Shown: positions 1 to 9,639, counted from the first letter of the stretch. The stretch: DNA of 64,000 nucleotides from Rhizobium sp. NRK18 (GCF_024385575.1 NZ_JANFMV010000001.1:2013681-2077680); one strand, 5' to 3'. The notes: a model not told the origin generated them from the sequence alone. Numbers and translations: made by a program.

Positions 1-1001
1 CCGGCATGCAGCGCCATCGTCCCGAGGAAGGGATCCTTGCGCGTGCCGAAGCGGCTGGTGATCGGACGTCCGGGTTCGGGATTGGCGAAGGGGATTCCGC
101 GGGCCGTATCGCGCATCGTTTCAAGCCGGGCGAGGGCGCCGTCGAGGGCGTTCAGCGAATTCTCGAAGTTCATCTGGCCGCTGGCAGGTATGTAGGGGCC
201 GCCGATCGCTGCGTCCGAGCCATTTGCATAGGCGCCTTTCACCGGAATTCCCGTCTTCTTGAGGATGCCGGCTATGGCATTGGCCGTCTCGGAAGCTCCG
301 GCGGTCAGCGTCCGGATGCTTTCGAGCTGCTCGCTCTCGATGGTCTTCAACGAAAGGGAGACGGTCGAGAAGGCCTGATCCGCCTTTTCCGCCATGCTTT
401 CGCGCAAGGGTGCGTAACCGAGCGCCTTCTGTGCCGGAGGCACCTCGTCCGTCTTCAGGCCGAGCAGGCTATTGATGGCGTCCGCACCGGTCGCCGCTGC
501 CTGTTTTTGAGGAAGGCGAGGGTTCACGGTCGGGACTGGCACGGTATTGCTGGACGGCAAGTCGGCGGAGGCCCGCTCCAGGAGCAGGTCGAGCTTGCCA
601 TGGCGGCTGGTCAATGCCTGCTGGCGCTTCAGAAGCTTGTCGACCTTTTCTTCCACCACCTGCTGGTCGAGAAGCTGGCGGGATGTGATGCGGTCCACCT
701 GCGCGCGGAGCGCCGCAATGCGGTCTTCATAGGCGTGCTGGATGCGTGCCTGCCGGGCAGTGGATGCGCCGATCAGATCGTCCCGGAAAACGAGATAGGA
801 TGTCGCGGCAAGATAACCGATGGCCATGACGCCGGCAAAGGAAACGCCAAGAGCCAGCATCCATGGCCTGATGGTCATGTGACGAATGTCATTGCCGCTT
901 GCCAGGATAAGCACGTGCTGCTTGCTTCGCTTGCCGAAGACCTGGTCTTTTGCGCCGCTTGCCACTGGCTGATACTCCCGCACCGACTGCTGATTCCTCA
1001 T
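1..1001 (-). CDS. M23 family peptidoglycan endopeptidase (C-terminus cut by window edge)
   Basis: Reading leftward from the ATG at 1001, the frame stays open to the window edge. It gives a basic N-terminus, one membrane segment around residues 45-65 (WMLALGVSFAGVMAIGYLA), a long charged, Gln-rich coiled-coil region, and then the typical start of a LytM/M23 domain (ITSRFGTRKDPF followed by LHAG, whose His is the first zinc ligand). M23 enzymes cut peptide cross-links of peptidoglycan in the periplasm; the coiled coil plus membrane anchor suggests a NlpD/EnvC-like or divisome-associated role. The catalytic HxH half lies outside the window, so activity cannot be judged. It follows the DUF455 gene on the same strand after about 80 bp. 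Confidence 0.85.
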   Translation of the reverse strand, partial: MRNQQSVREYQPVASGAKDQVFGKRSKQHVLILASGNDIRHMTIRPWMLALGVSFAGVMAIGYLAATSYLVFRDDLIGASTARQARIQHAYEDRIAALRAQVDRITSRQLLDQQVVEEKVDKLLKRQQALTSRHGKLDLLLERASADLPSSNTVPVPTVNPRLPQKQAAATGADAINSLLGLKTDEVPPAQKALGYAPLRESMAEKADQAFSTVSLSLKTIESEQLESIRTLTAGASETANAIAGILKKTGIPVKGAYANGSDAAIGGPYIPASGQMNFENSLNALDGALARLETMRDTARGIPFANPEPGRPITSRFGTRKDPFLGTMALHA

Positions 1002-1081
1002 CTCGAGCCTGTGCCAATTACACACCGTTAAGGTTAATAAAGCCTTGCCCGGCGTGTTTGCGGGCTGGCTTTGCGGTGTGA

Positions 1082-1909
1082 TCAGGCGTGGCTGGTGGAG
1101 GACAGCGAGCGGTAGAAGGATGGCGTCAGACCAGCCTCTGCGCGGGCGATATCGTTGAAGGGCGCCTTTAGCGGGCCGCGGAAATTGGCCCGCACGAGCT
1201 CGTGGAAGGTTCTGGCGGGATCCCTGGATTGCCGGGCGCAGAGAAAGCGGAACCACTTGGCGCCGATCGCGACGTGGCCTTTCTCGTCATTGTAGATGAC
1301 GTCGAGAACGGCTGCGCTTTCTACGTCTCCGGTCTCGCGCATCTTTTCCTGCAAAGACGGCGTGACGTCGAGCCCGCGCGCTTCGAGGATCAGCGGCACC
1401 ACGGCCAGCCGTGCGGTGAGGTCGGTCTTCGTCGCATGCGCCGCCTGCCAGAGACCGTCGTGGGCGGGGAGGTCGCCATAGTCTCCGCCAATCGCGCGGA
1501 GCCGTTCGCGAACCATCCGGAAATGCTTGGCCTCCTCGAATGCGACCTGCATCCAGCCGTCGAAAAACGAGTGCGGAACCTTCTCTGTCGCAAAGCGGGC
1601 GACGATGTCGAGCGCCAGATCGACGGCATTGAGTTCGATATGGGCGATCGCATGCAGAAGGGCGATGCGGCCATGATTGGAATGCAGCGACCGCTTCTTC
1701 ATCTGCGTCGGCGGCACGAGATCGGGTTTGGCCGGACGACCCGGTCGATCGGGAATGGAGGGGTCGAGCGGCGATCGCAGCGACAGCCGCCGCTGTCGCC
1801 AGAGCGTGGCTGTCCGCTGCGCCAGTTCCGTCTTCACATCCAGGTCTGCCGCCATGATGGCAGCAGTCGCGCCCTGGCGCAGTGTGGAGATTTTCGGCAG
1901 TTCCTGCAT
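1082..1909 (-). CDS. DUF455 ferritin-like domain protein
   Basis: A 275-residue protein with the all-helical ferritin-like pattern of the DUF455 family: an AHIELNAVDLALD helix, an EEAKHF helix, an EARGLD segment and a DEKGHV helix supply the Glu/His residues expected of a di-metal centre. The biochemical function of DUF455 proteins is not established; a metal-binding or oxidoreductase role is inferred from the fold. The start lies 15 bp after the stop of the peroxiredoxin gene, so the two are probably cotranscribed, which fits an oxidative or metal stress context. No strong Shine-Dalgarno precedes the ATG at 1909; an ATG 18 codons further in is an alternative. Confidence 0.8.
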   Translation of the reverse strand: MQELPKISTLRQGATAAIMAADLDVKTELAQRTATLWRQRRLSLRSPLDPSIPDRPGRPAKPDLVPPTQMKKRSLHSNHGRIALLHAIAHIELNAVDLALDIVARFATEKVPHSFFDGWMQVAFEEAKHFRMVRERLRAIGGDYGDLPAHDGLWQAAHATKTDLTARLAVVPLILEARGLDVTPSLQEKMRETGDVESAAVLDVIYNDEKGHVAIGAKWFRFLCARQSRDPARTFHELVRANFRGPLKAPFNDIARAEAGLTPSFYRSLSSTSHA

Positions 1910-1924
1910 CTGTCTGTCTGGGGA

Positions 1925-2395
1925 TCAGGCACTTAACGCGTGGATGGCTTCAAGCACTTCCTCGGCGTGACCGGCGACTTTCACCTTCGGCCAGATCCTG
2001 GCAACCGTGCCGTCCGGCGCAACGAGAACGGTCGTGCGCACGACGCCCATGTATTTTTTGCCGTACATGCTCTTTTCCTGCCAGACGCCGTAGGCATTGA
2101 GCACGTCCTGGGCTTCATCCGATGCGAGCGTCACTGAAAGGTCGTGTTTCTTGGCAAACTTCTCATGGCTTTGAAGCGAGTCGGGCGAAATGCCGACTAC
2201 CTCGGCTCCGGCCGCCCTGAATTTCGGCAGCAGCGCGGAGAAGTCCTTCGATTCGGTGGTGCAGCCCGAGGTGTCGTCCTTGGGGTAGAAGAACAGGACG
2301 ACGGGTTTTCCACGGAAACTTGACAGCGTCAGTGGACTTCCTCCGGTCGCAGGAAGGGTGAAATTCGGGGCGGTATTTCCAGTTTCGAGTGTCAC
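1925..2395 (-). CDS. bcp: Bcp/PrxQ-type peroxiredoxin
   Basis: Thioredoxin-fold peroxiredoxin that reduces hydrogen peroxide and organic peroxides in the cytoplasm. The peroxidatic Cys sits in the motif DDTSGCTTE after the strand VVLFFYPKD, and the family Arg is in VVRTTVLV. The Cys five residues on, used for resolution in E. coli-type Bcp, is Lys here, and the protein has no other Cys, so it should behave as a 1-Cys enzyme needing an external thiol. I chose GTG at 2395 because GAAAGG lies 9 bp upstream; a TTG three codons earlier also opens the frame. It is the first gene of a leftward group with DUF455 and the M23 peptidase. Confidence 0.9.
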   Translation of the reverse strand: MTLETGNTAPNFTLPATGGSPLTLSSFRGKPVVLFFYPKDDTSGCTTESKDFSALLPKFRAAGAEVVGISPDSLQSHEKFAKKHDLSVTLASDEAQDVLNAYGVWQEKSMYGKKYMGVVRTTVLVAPDGTVARIWPKVKVAGHAEEVLEAIHALSA

Positions 2396-2521
2396 TGACG
2401 CCAACCTTTCTTCAAGCCGCTATTGTGATGGGAGTTCTTTCCGGTGATATAGGCATGCTATGGTATTCGTCCATACGAACGAGTGACACTTAAGCACATA
2501 ATTGGGAGGTGCTCGGTCGGG

Positions 2522-5500
2522 ATGGGCCAGCTCCATGACCAGAACGCTTTTCGCGAAGAGCCGCATCGGGAGGCAGACATCTTGGACGTGCTTCCCGAGA
2601 GTTCCGTCGGGCGCGGCGGAGACCCTTTGCCGGTCCGGAGAAAGCGACGCCGGCTTGCATGGGCGGTGCGCGGGTTACTGATCCTTATCGCGCTCATCTG
2701 CATCGGTCTGACATCGCTTTTTCTCGCACTGGAGAATGGCGTTCTCGACAAGAGCCTGAACGAACGTGTTCAGAAGCTGTTGCAGCAGGCGGTCGGCACG
2801 ACGGATGCCGTCGCCATCGGCAGCACGGCGCTGCGTTTCACGTCGGAAGGGCGCCTTGCGCTCGAAGCGCGGGATGTGACGCTGACAAAGGGGGACAGCG
2901 GAGAGCCGGCAGACGATGCCGCCTCGAAGATCGGCACGGTGCGGCTGGTGCTCGACCCGTTGAGGCTCGCCCGCGGTCAATTGAGCGTCTCATCGATCGA
3001 TGCGAGCGGGATCGTTGTCGGAAATTCGCTTTGGCAGAGCGATGGCAAGATCGACTGGGCGAAGCTGAGGGTCGACGGCATTCCCAAGTTGACCGAGGAA
3101 CTCTTCAGCAAGCTCGACGCGCTTCTGGCGGTCAAGCGTCGGGGCGGGCTTTCGGTCCTGCGGATCTCCGACGTGACCATCATGATGAAGGCGCTTGGCG
3201 GCAGGCCGCAAGCGGTCATCATGTCCGAGCTCAGTCTCAGGGAGCCGGAACCGGGTGACGTGGAGCTCAACGGTACGTTCGATGTCGGTGGGCATGAAGC
3301 GACGCTGTCGATTCTTGCCGACACCACCAAGGGCAGGGCCGAGCGCCTCAAGGCCAGCCTGGAAGGCGCCGCCCTCGGTCCGCTGATGACTTTGCTCGAT
3401 GACCAGGGCGAGATCGTCAAGGGCGCGACCGGCAAGCTGACGGCGCAATTGACGGCGGTGCGCGGCCAGAGCGGTGGGGAAGCACAGGTCCAGATGTCTG
3501 CCAAGGTTGACGACGGTCGCTTCTACATGCGCTGGGAGCCCGTCGACGTGCCGCAGTTGACGATCAATGCGGCCTATGACAACGAAAAGCATACGCTGGA
3601 AGTGCAGCCCTCGAAGGGTGTCTTTGGCGATACGACACTGCCGTTCAGCGGTGGGATCATTGATCTCGACCGGCTGGACGATGACGGCCGCAGCGGCTTC
3701 GGTTTCGACTTCCTGTTTTCCGGTGCGAGTGCGGATACGGAAACGGCGGGTGAGCCGCCGGTGCCGTTCGACGCCAAGTTCGCCGGCCAGTTTCTGACGC
3801 AGACCAATGAGCTGACGGCCGACCAGATCGTCGTTTCGACGGCGCGGGGCGCGGCGGCAGGATCACTGAAGATGGTGTTCGGCGAGGGCTCGCCCCAAGT
3901 CTCCTTCGGCATGCGCGCGGCGCGCCTGCATTCCTCGGTGGTCAAGCAGCTGTGGCCGTTCTGGATGGCGTCGAAAGCACGGGACTGGGTCCACAAAAAC
4001 CTATTCGGCGGCAATGTCACCAATGCGTCGCTGTCCGTTTTCATTCCTGCGGGCCGGATGTCGATCTATCCGGAGCCGCTGGATCTCGACGAGAATGAAC
4101 TGAGGATCAGCTTCGACGTCGACAATGTCCGAATGAACATCGCCGGCAATATTCCGCCGATCCGTGATACCGCCGGTCATTTCAGTCTGCGGGGACCAAA
4201 GATGGTGGTCGATATCGATCACGGCACGTCCTATTTCCCCTCAGGACGCTCGGTATCGCTCGACGGCGGCCAGTTCATCATCGCCAACACCTACGAAAAG
4301 CCGCTGATGGCAGACATGCACATCAATGTGTCCGGTGCTGCCGACGGGGTCGCGGAACTGGCAACCTACAAGCCCATCGGCGCTTTGGAGCGGACCGGTT
4401 TCGTGCCGTCGGATTTCTCCGGCAAGATCAGCGCCAAGGTCGATGCGGCCTTCGGGCTCATTCCGGACCAGAACCCGCCGCCGCCGCAATGGCATACGGT
4501 GATGACGCTCAATGGTGTCGACCTGGAAAAGGAATTCAACGGTCACTGGCTGACGGATCTCGATGGCACGCTCGACATCACGCCGGAGGCAGCCAAGGTG
4601 GACGCCAAGGGCAATCTCGACGGGGCGCCGATGCAACTGACCGCACTCGAGCCGGTCGAACCAAACTCCAAGGTTCAGCGAAGCCGCAATATCGAGCTGA
4701 CGCTCGACAATGACGATCGCAATCGGCTGCTGCCCGGGCTGGGGGAACTGATCGACGGACCGTTGAAGATCAACATCGATCAAAGCAGCGAAGGCAGACA
4801 GGCGGTTTCCGTTGACATCACCAAGGCCGCTCTGATCCTGCCGTGGATTGACTGGATCAAGGGGCGCGGCATCAAGGCTGTGGCGACATTCGACCTCAAG
4901 CAGGACGGTGCGCGCAGCGATATCGGCAATTTCGATCTGAACGGCGATGGCTTCCGCATCACCGGCGATCTGAGCGTCGGGAAGTCCGGCCTGATTTCCG
5001 CCGACTTCGGCAATGTCCGGCTCTCCCAGGACGACCGGTACGCGCTGACAGTCAAGCGCGTGAGCGGTGGCTACGATGTGCGGGTCGATGGTGAGAGCGC
5101 CGACATGCGCTCGGTGCTGCAGAAGCTGAAGACCGGCGAGGAATCGACGGCGCAAGGCGAACTGGGGCTCAGCATCACGGCCAATCTCAGCAAGCTCATC
5201 GGCTTCAACGGGGAGGTGCTGAGCGCTGCGAATTTCAAGTACTCGGCCGAGGGAACGACAATCAAGTCGATATCGGGATCCGCGGTGACCGATACCGGTG
5301 CCGCCTTCGTCATCCAGACTGCGTCTGATGCCAGCGGGCCCTTCGTGCAGATCACCAGCGGCGACGCGGGTGCCATAGCGCGCTTCGCCGATCTGTATAG
5401 GCAAATGCAAGAGGGGCTGCTCAACATCAAGATCAGGGGCATGCGGACGGACAACTGGAGCGGGGCGATCGACATCCGCAAGTTCCGGATCGTGGACGAG

Positions 5501-5935
5501 AAGCGTCTGCAGAAGCTCGTCTCGACGCCGGCCGGCAAGGACGGACAGAGCCTCAACAGCGCCGTCAAGCGCAACATCGACGTCAGCAGCGAGCGGTTCC
5601 AGCGTGGCTTTGCGCGGATCAATTCGAACAAGGGTGTGCTGACGATCGAGAATGGCGTGGTGCGCGGCGACCAGATCGGTGCAACCTTCCAGGGCGTTCT
5701 GCGCGACAAGAAGGGGCAGATGTCGATGACCGGCACGTTCATGCCGGCCTATGGGCTCAACCGGCTGTTCACCGGGCTGCCGATCATCGGGCTCATTCTC
5801 GGCAACGGCAACGACCAGGGCGTGATCGGGATAACCTTCAAGCTGACCGGCAGTTTCGATCACCCCGATCTCTTGATCAATCCGCTGTCGATCATCGCAC
5901 CCGGTATCTTCCGGCAGATCTTCGAGTTCCAATGA
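2522..5935 (+). CDS. Large AsmA-like / DUF3971 membrane-anchored protein
   Basis: About 1137 residues. A basic stretch (VRRKRRRLAW) precedes a single membrane segment at roughly residues 46-69; the remainder is a long beta-rich periplasmic region ending in an AsmA-like C-terminal domain (RITSNKGVLTIENGVVRGDQ-type pattern near residue 1030, hydrophobic end LLINPLSIIAPGIF). This architecture matches the DUF3971/YhdP-AsmA group, whose members are thought to form long grooves that move phospholipids between the inner and outer membranes; that role is inference here. I prefer the ATG at 2522, 12 bp after GGGAGG, over an in-frame GTG at 2483. It is transcribed divergently from bcp and converges on tyrS. 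Confidence 0.8.
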   Translation: MGQLHDQNAFREEPHREADILDVLPESSVGRGGDPLPVRRKRRRLAWAVRGLLILIALICIGLTSLFLALENGVLDKSLNERVQKLLQQAVGTTDAVAIGSTALRFTSEGRLALEARDVTLTKGDSGEPADDAASKIGTVRLVLDPLRLARGQLSVSSIDASGIVVGNSLWQSDGKIDWAKLRVDGIPKLTEELFSKLDALLAVKRRGGLSVLRISDVTIMMKALGGRPQAVIMSELSLREPEPGDVELNGTFDVGGHEATLSILADTTKGRAERLKASLEGAALGPLMTLLDDQGEIVKGATGKLTAQLTAVRGQSGGEAQVQMSAKVDDGRFYMRWEPVDVPQLTINAAYDNEKHTLEVQPSKGVFGDTTLPFSGGIIDLDRLDDDGRSGFGFDFLFSGASADTETAGEPPVPFDAKFAGQFLTQTNELTADQIVVSTARGAAAGSLKMVFGEGSPQVSFGMRAARLHSSVVKQLWPFWMASKARDWVHKNLFGGNVTNASLSVFIPAGRMSIYPEPLDLDENELRISFDVDNVRMNIAGNIPPIRDTAGHFSLRGPKMVVDIDHGTSYFPSGRSVSLDGGQFIIANTYEKPLMADMHINVSGAADGVAELATYKPIGALERTGFVPSDFSGKISAKVDAAFGLIPDQNPPPPQWHTVMTLNGVDLEKEFNGHWLTDLDGTLDITPEAAKVDAKGNLDGAPMQLTALEPVEPNSKVQRSRNIELTLDNDDRNRLLPGLGELIDGPLKINIDQSSEGRQAVSVDITKAALILPWIDWIKGRGIKAVATFDLKQDGARSDIGNFDLNGDGFRITGDLSVGKSGLISADFGNVRLSQDDRYALTVKRVSGGYDVRVDGESADMRSVLQKLKTGEESTAQGELGLSITANLSKLIGFNGEVLSAANFKYSAEGTTIKSISGSAVTDTGAAFVIQTASDASGPFVQITSGDAGAIARFADLYRQMQEGLLNIKIRGMRTDNWSGAIDIRKFRIVDEKRLQKLVSTPAGKDGQSLNSAVKRNIDVSSERFQRGFARINSNKGVLTIENGVVRGDQIGATFQGVLRDKKGQMSMTGTFMPAYGLNRLFTGLPIIGLILGNGNDQGVIGITFKLTGSFDHPDLLINPLSIIAPGIFRQIFEFQ

Positions 5936-5958
5936 AAAACCCCGCCACCGGGGCGGGG
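5935..5958 (-). terminator. Rho-independent terminator of tyrS
   Basis: A 7-bp GC stem (5940-5946 paired with 5952-5958, loop ACCGG) is followed on the minus strand by five T residues. It lies 33 bp beyond the tyrS stop and touches the stop of the convergent AsmA-like gene, so it may also slow transcription from that side. Confidence 0.8.
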
Positions 5959-5990
5959 TCATGATCTTCTGCCGTCGGTGATCCTGCGGA

Positions 5991-7244
5991 TCAGGCCGGC
6001 CGGACGAGAATGTGCTTCTTCTTGCCGAGCGAGACCTTGATCACGCCATCTGCGGTCACTTCCGCCGAGCCGACAGTCATCCGGTCGTCGCTGACCGGAT
6101 TGTCGTTGATGCGGACGGCGCCGCCCTGGATATGGCGGCGGGCTTCGCCGTTGGAGCCGGCGAGGCCGGCGCGCACCAGCAGCGTCAGGATGCCGAGACC
6201 GCCGTCAAGCTCTGCCGCCGGCACGTCGATCGACGGCAGGTTGTCGGCAAGCGCGCCTTCCTCGAAGGTCTTGCGGGCGGTTTCGGCTGCTTCTTCGGCG
6301 GCGGCGCGGCCGTGCAGGATTGCCGTGACTTCCGTCGCCAGGATCTTCTTCACCTCGTTGATTTCGGAGCCGCCTAGCTGCGACAGCCGGGCAACCTCGT
6401 CCATCGGCAAGGTGGTGTAGAGCTTGAGGAAGCGGCTGACGTCTGCATCTTCCGTGTTGCGCCAGTATTGCCAGAAGTCGTAGGCCGAAAGCATGTCCGG
6501 GTTCAGCCAGACGGCGCCCGTCGCGGACTTGCCCATCTTGGCGCCAGAAGAGGTCGTCAGGAGCGGCGAGGTGAGGGCGTAGAGTTGCGGCGTGCCCATG
6601 CGATGACCGAGATCGATACCGTTGACGATGTTGCCCCACTGGTCCGAACCGCCCATCTGCAGCCGGCATTCGTAGCGCTTGCTCAACTCGACGAAGTCGT
6701 AGGCCTGCAGAATCATGTAGTTGAATTCGAGGAAGGACAGCGACTGCTCGCGGTCGAGTCGCGTCTTGACGCTGTCGAAGGAGAGCATGCGGTTGACCGA
6801 GAAGTGGCGGCCGACATCGCGCAGGAATTCAAGGTAATTCAGCGGGCGCAGCCATTCGGCGTTGTTGATCATCAACGCGTCTTTCGGGCCGTCGCCGTAG
6901 GTCAGGTAGTTCGAGAAGACGCGCTTGATGGACGCGATGTTGTTCTCGATCATGTCGACCGTCATCAGCTGCCGCGCCTCGTCTTTGAAGGACGGGTCGC
7001 CGACCATGCCGGTTCCGCCGCCCATCAGGGATATGGCGCGGTGGCCGGTAGCCTGGAACCAATGCAGCATCATGATCTGGATGAGAGAACCTGCATGCAG
7101 GCTCGATGCCGTCGGGTCGAAGCCGATATAGGCGGTCACGGTTTCCTTGCAGAGCAAATCGTCGAGGCCAGTTTCATCGGAAATCTGATGAATGAAGCCG
7201 CGTTCGGAGAGGGTGCGGAGAAAATCGGACTTGAACTCGGACAT
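5991..7244 (-). CDS. tyrS: Tyrosyl-tRNA synthetase
   Basis: Class I aminoacyl-tRNA synthetase charging tRNA-Tyr. The HIGH-equivalent is SLHAGS after YIGFDPTA; the tyrosine-binding region has YMILQAYDF and [10 protein letters not shown]; the KMSKS loop is KMGKS within [15 protein letters not shown]; an S4-like RNA-binding domain closes the protein ([11 protein letters not shown]). The length from the chosen ATG (417 residues) matches bacterial TyrRS. The frame runs 27 codons further upstream, but that extension is not typical of the family. Single gene with its own terminator. Confidence 0.95.
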   Translation of the reverse strand: MSEFKSDFLRTLSERGFIHQISDETGLDDLLCKETVTAYIGFDPTASSLHAGSLIQIMMLHWFQATGHRAISLMGGGTGMVGDPSFKDEARQLMTVDMIENNIASIKRVFSNYLTYGDGPKDALMINNAEWLRPLNYLEFLRDVGRHFSVNRMLSFDSVKTRLDREQSLSFLEFNYMILQAYDFVELSKRYECRLQMGGSDQWGNIVNGIDLGHRMGTPQLYALTSPLLTTSSGAKMGKSATGAVWLNPDMLSAYDFWQYWRNTEDADVSRFLKLYTTLPMDEVARLSQLGGSEINEVKKILATEVTAILHGRAAAEEAAETARKTFEEGALADNLPSIDVPAAELDGGLGILTLLVRAGLAGSNGEARRHIQGGAVRINDNPVSDDRMTVGSAEVTADGVIKVSLGKKKHILVRPA

Positions 7245-7416
7245 AACGTGGTTCTTTCGTGACTGGGTGTCGCGCTTTTGGCTGAAAACGAGCGCGGCTT
7301 TAGCATTGTTTTTTGAAATGTGCACCTGTTTCGCCGGCCGAGGACAAGCCGTGATGAAATGAAAACGGCCGGCGCGGGGTGTCTTTACCCGGCCGGCCGC
7401 TTCCGATGCAATTGGC

Positions 7417-8094
7417 TTAGCGGATGCGCTTGGCCGCCGGTTCCGGCACCAGCTCGCCGTCGAGGCGACGGTCGAGATAGTCCTCGCATTCGGCCATCAG
7501 CTGATCGACGCGGTCCTTGAAGAAATGGTTGGCGCCTTCGACGGTGCGGTGGGTGATCAGAATACCCTTCTGCGCCTTCAGCTTCTCGACGAGACCGATG
7601 ACGTCCTTCTCGGGCGCCACCTTGTCGGCCGTGCCGTTGATGATCAGGCCGGACGACGGGCAGGGCGCCAGGAACGAGAAGTCGTAGCTGTTGGGCTGCG
7701 GTGCGATCGACATGAAGCCCTCGATTTCTGGACGGCGCATCAGAAGCTGCATGCCGATCCAGGAACCGAAGGAGTAGCCGGCGACCCAGCAGCTCTTGGA
7801 ATCCGGGTGCAGGCTCTGCACCCAGTCGAGCGCCGAGGCGGCGTCCGAGAGCTCGCCGGCGCCATGGTCGAATTCGCCCTGGCTGCGGCCGATTCCCCGA
7901 AAGTTGAAGCGGAGCGTGGTGAAGCCGCGCTTCTGGAACATGTAGAACAGCTGGTATACGATCTGGTTGTTCATCGTGCCGCCGAACTGGGGGTGCGGGT
8001 GCAGGATGATGGCGATCGGGGCGTTCTTTTCCTTGGAGGGTTGGTAGCGGCCTTCAAGACGGCCGGCGGGGCCGTTGAAAATTACTTCAGGCAT
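7417..8094 (-). CDS. Alpha/beta hydrolase (dienelactone hydrolase-like)
   Basis: Serine hydrolase of about 225 residues. The oxyanion/His region is [13 protein letters not shown], the nucleophile elbow GYSFGSW, the acid NGTADKVAP and the catalytic His EGANHFF. This group is conserved in alphaproteobacteria as short esterase-like proteins of unknown substrate, and no specific reaction can be assigned. The ATG at 8094 is preceded by GGAG with 5 bp spacing, which decides it over an ATG ten codons upstream. It is divergent from the suf operon and shares the intergenic region that carries the candidate iron-regulatory boxes. Confidence 0.85.
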   Translation of the reverse strand: MPEVIFNGPAGRLEGRYQPSKEKNAPIAIILHPHPQFGGTMNNQIVYQLFYMFQKRGFTTLRFNFRGIGRSQGEFDHGAGELSDAASALDWVQSLHPDSKSCWVAGYSFGSWIGMQLLMRRPEIEGFMSIAPQPNSYDFSFLAPCPSSGLIINGTADKVAPEKDVIGLVEKLKAQKGILITHRTVEGANHFFKDRVDQLMAECEDYLDRRLDGELVPEPAAKRIR

Positions 8095-8142
8095 TTGTAC
8101 TCCGGCTTCATAATCACGATCCAAAAACCGGCGTCGCAGACG

Positions 8143-8172
8143 AAAGTTGACTTGACGAAGTCAGTCAACTTT
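8143..8172. promoter_or_regulatory. Long inverted repeat over the suf -35 region
   Basis: Arms AAAGTTGACT (8143-8152) and AGTCAACTTT (8163-8172) are perfect 10-bp inverted repeats separated by 10 bp, with a second palindrome nested in the spacer (TGAC-GAA-GTCA, 8153-8163). It overlaps the best -35 hexamer of the suf promoter, so a repressor site is likely. It is not a clean match to the RirA IRO consensus as I remember it, so the binder is unknown. Confidence 0.55.
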
Positions 8173-8180
8173 TCTAGAAG
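8152..8180 (+). promoter_or_regulatory. Candidate suf operon promoter
   Basis: TTGACG (8152-8157) and TAGAAG (8175-8180) are spaced by 17 bp. The -35 is good and the -10 weak. Transcription would begin near 8187, inside the ICE-like palindrome, leaving a leader of about 130 nt before the first suf gene. Confidence 0.4.
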
Positions 8181-8184
8181 CTAG

Positions 8185-8201
8185 TTTAGAACCATTCGAA
8201 A
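8185..8201. promoter_or_regulatory. ICE-like box (candidate Irr site) upstream of suf
   Basis: TTTAGAA-CCA-TTCGAAA matches the rhizobial iron control element TTTAGAA-N3-TTCTAAA at 13 of 14 arm positions. Irr, a Fur-family haem-responsive regulator, binds such sites and represses iron-using genes when iron is scarce; suf control by Irr and RirA is established in Agrobacterium. Its position immediately downstream of the predicted -10 fits repression. Confidence 0.65.
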
Positions 8202-8315
8202 CTTGTTCTCCCGCCACAAGAACGGGTTTTGAGGTGTCATAAGGCAAGCGTTGCAGAAAATTCAAGAAAAATGCGCCGTCTTGCCTGTTAATGTCTAAAC
8301 GCTGGAAGTGTAGCC

Positions 8316-9482
8316 ATGGTCGCCCCGCGGCATTATTTCGACTGGAACGCCACCGCGCCGATGTTGCCGGCAGCGCGTGACGCCGTCGTTGCGGCGCTTT
8401 CCCAGTTCGCCAACCCGTCGTCCGTTCATGGCGAAGGCCGGGCGGTGCGGGCTTCGATCGAAGCTGCGCGTCGGCAGGTGGCCGCACTTGTCGGCGCCGA
8501 ACCCGCGCATGTGACGTTTACGAGCGGTGCTACGGAGGCCGCCAATCTCGTGCTGACGCCCGACTTTCGCATGGGGCGCACACCCTTGAAGGCAGGGCGG
8601 CTTTATTTCTCGGCAATCGAGCATCCGGCGATCGGTGAGGGTGGGCGTTTTGCCAAGGGCGCGATGACGGAAGTGCCGGTGACGTCTTCTGGTGTCATCG
8701 ATCTCGAAGCGCTGGAAAATCTGCTTGCCGCTCACGACAAGGCGGAAGGGCTGCCGCTGGTCGCGTTGATGCTGGTCAACAATGAGACAGGTATCGTGCA
8801 GCCGGTCGCCCGGGCAAGCGAGATCGTCAAGGCGCATGGCGGCATGCTTGTCGTTGATGCGGTGCAGGCGGTCGGCCGTATTCCGGTCGACATGGCAGAC
8901 CTCGGCGCCGATTTCCTGATCCTGTCGTCGCACAAGATCGGCGGCCCCAAGGGGGCGGGGGCGCTCGTCACGCGCGGCGAAATCCTGATGCCGGCGCCGT
9001 TGATCCGTGGCGGCGGCCAGGAAAAGGGTCACCGCTCGGGGACGGAGAATTCGACCGCCATCATCGGCTTCGGCGTTGCCGCAAGAGAGAACAGGGCCGA
9101 ATTGACCGAGCGCAATCAACGCATCGGCCTGTTGCGTGATCGGCTCGAGGCCGGCATGCGCGACGCGGCAAATGATGTGATCATTCACGGTCAGGACGAG
9201 ACAAGGGTTGCCAATACCAGCTTCTTTACTTTACCGGGTCTGAAGTCGGAGACGGGGCAGATTGCATTCGACCTCGAAGGCGTTGCGCTTTCGGCCGGAT
9301 CGGCCTGCTCGTCGGGAAAAGTCGGCGAGAGCCACGTGCTCGTGGCCATGGGAAAGGATGCGCGCCTTGGCGCCCTGCGTCTTTCCATCGGTCCGTCGAC
9401 CACCGACGAGGATATCGAGGCGGCGCTCGCCGCCTTTCGCAAAATCGCCGGGCGGCGCAAGCCGGCCGGGCAGGCGGCCTGA
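8316..9482 (+). CDS. NifS/IscS-type cysteine desulfurase, first gene of suf operon
   Basis: PLP enzyme of 388 residues that removes sulfur from cysteine as a persulfide for iron-sulfur cluster assembly. The Schiff-base lysine is K207 in SSHKIGG; the persulfide cysteine is C331 in GSACSSGKV. The flexible Cys loop and the SGATEAANL cofactor site place it in the NifS/IscS (group I) class, unlike the second desulfurase of this operon, which is SufS-type. In Agrobacterium the corresponding gene has been called sufS2. It heads the operon behind the ICE-like box; sufB follows after 157 bp, long enough for an internal promoter or processing site. Confidence 0.93.
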   Translation: MVAPRHYFDWNATAPMLPAARDAVVAALSQFANPSSVHGEGRAVRASIEAARRQVAALVGAEPAHVTFTSGATEAANLVLTPDFRMGRTPLKAGRLYFSAIEHPAIGEGGRFAKGAMTEVPVTSSGVIDLEALENLLAAHDKAEGLPLVALMLVNNETGIVQPVARASEIVKAHGGMLVVDAVQAVGRIPVDMADLGADFLILSSHKIGGPKGAGALVTRGEILMPAPLIRGGGQEKGHRSGTENSTAIIGFGVAARENRAELTERNQRIGLLRDRLEAGMRDAANDVIIHGQDETRVANTSFFTLPGLKSETGQIAFDLEGVALSAGSACSSGKVGESHVLVAMGKDARLGALRLSIGPSTTDEDIEAALAAFRKIAGRRKPAGQAA

Positions 9483-9639
9483 GGGCAGCACGCAGAAAAA
9501 TTGAGAATTGCCAGATTTCTTCCACCCAAGAGGGTGAAATCTCGGTATCGGAACAATAGATAGAGGGCAGATCGCCACATCTGCCGTCAAACGTTGACAA
9601 GCTGCCGGACCTTGGACCCGGCGAGATTGGAGAACGAGA

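Noticed and set aside
6..1031. Long plus-strand open frame opposite the M23 peptidase
   Set aside because: Basic, Gly/Arg/His-rich translation without domain pattern; the minus-strand reading has a membrane helix, coiled coil and M23 motif.
4241..5962. 573-codon minus-strand open frame inside the AsmA-like gene
   Set aside because: Composition is an antisense artefact of high-GC codon bias; the plus strand carries a continuous family-like protein.
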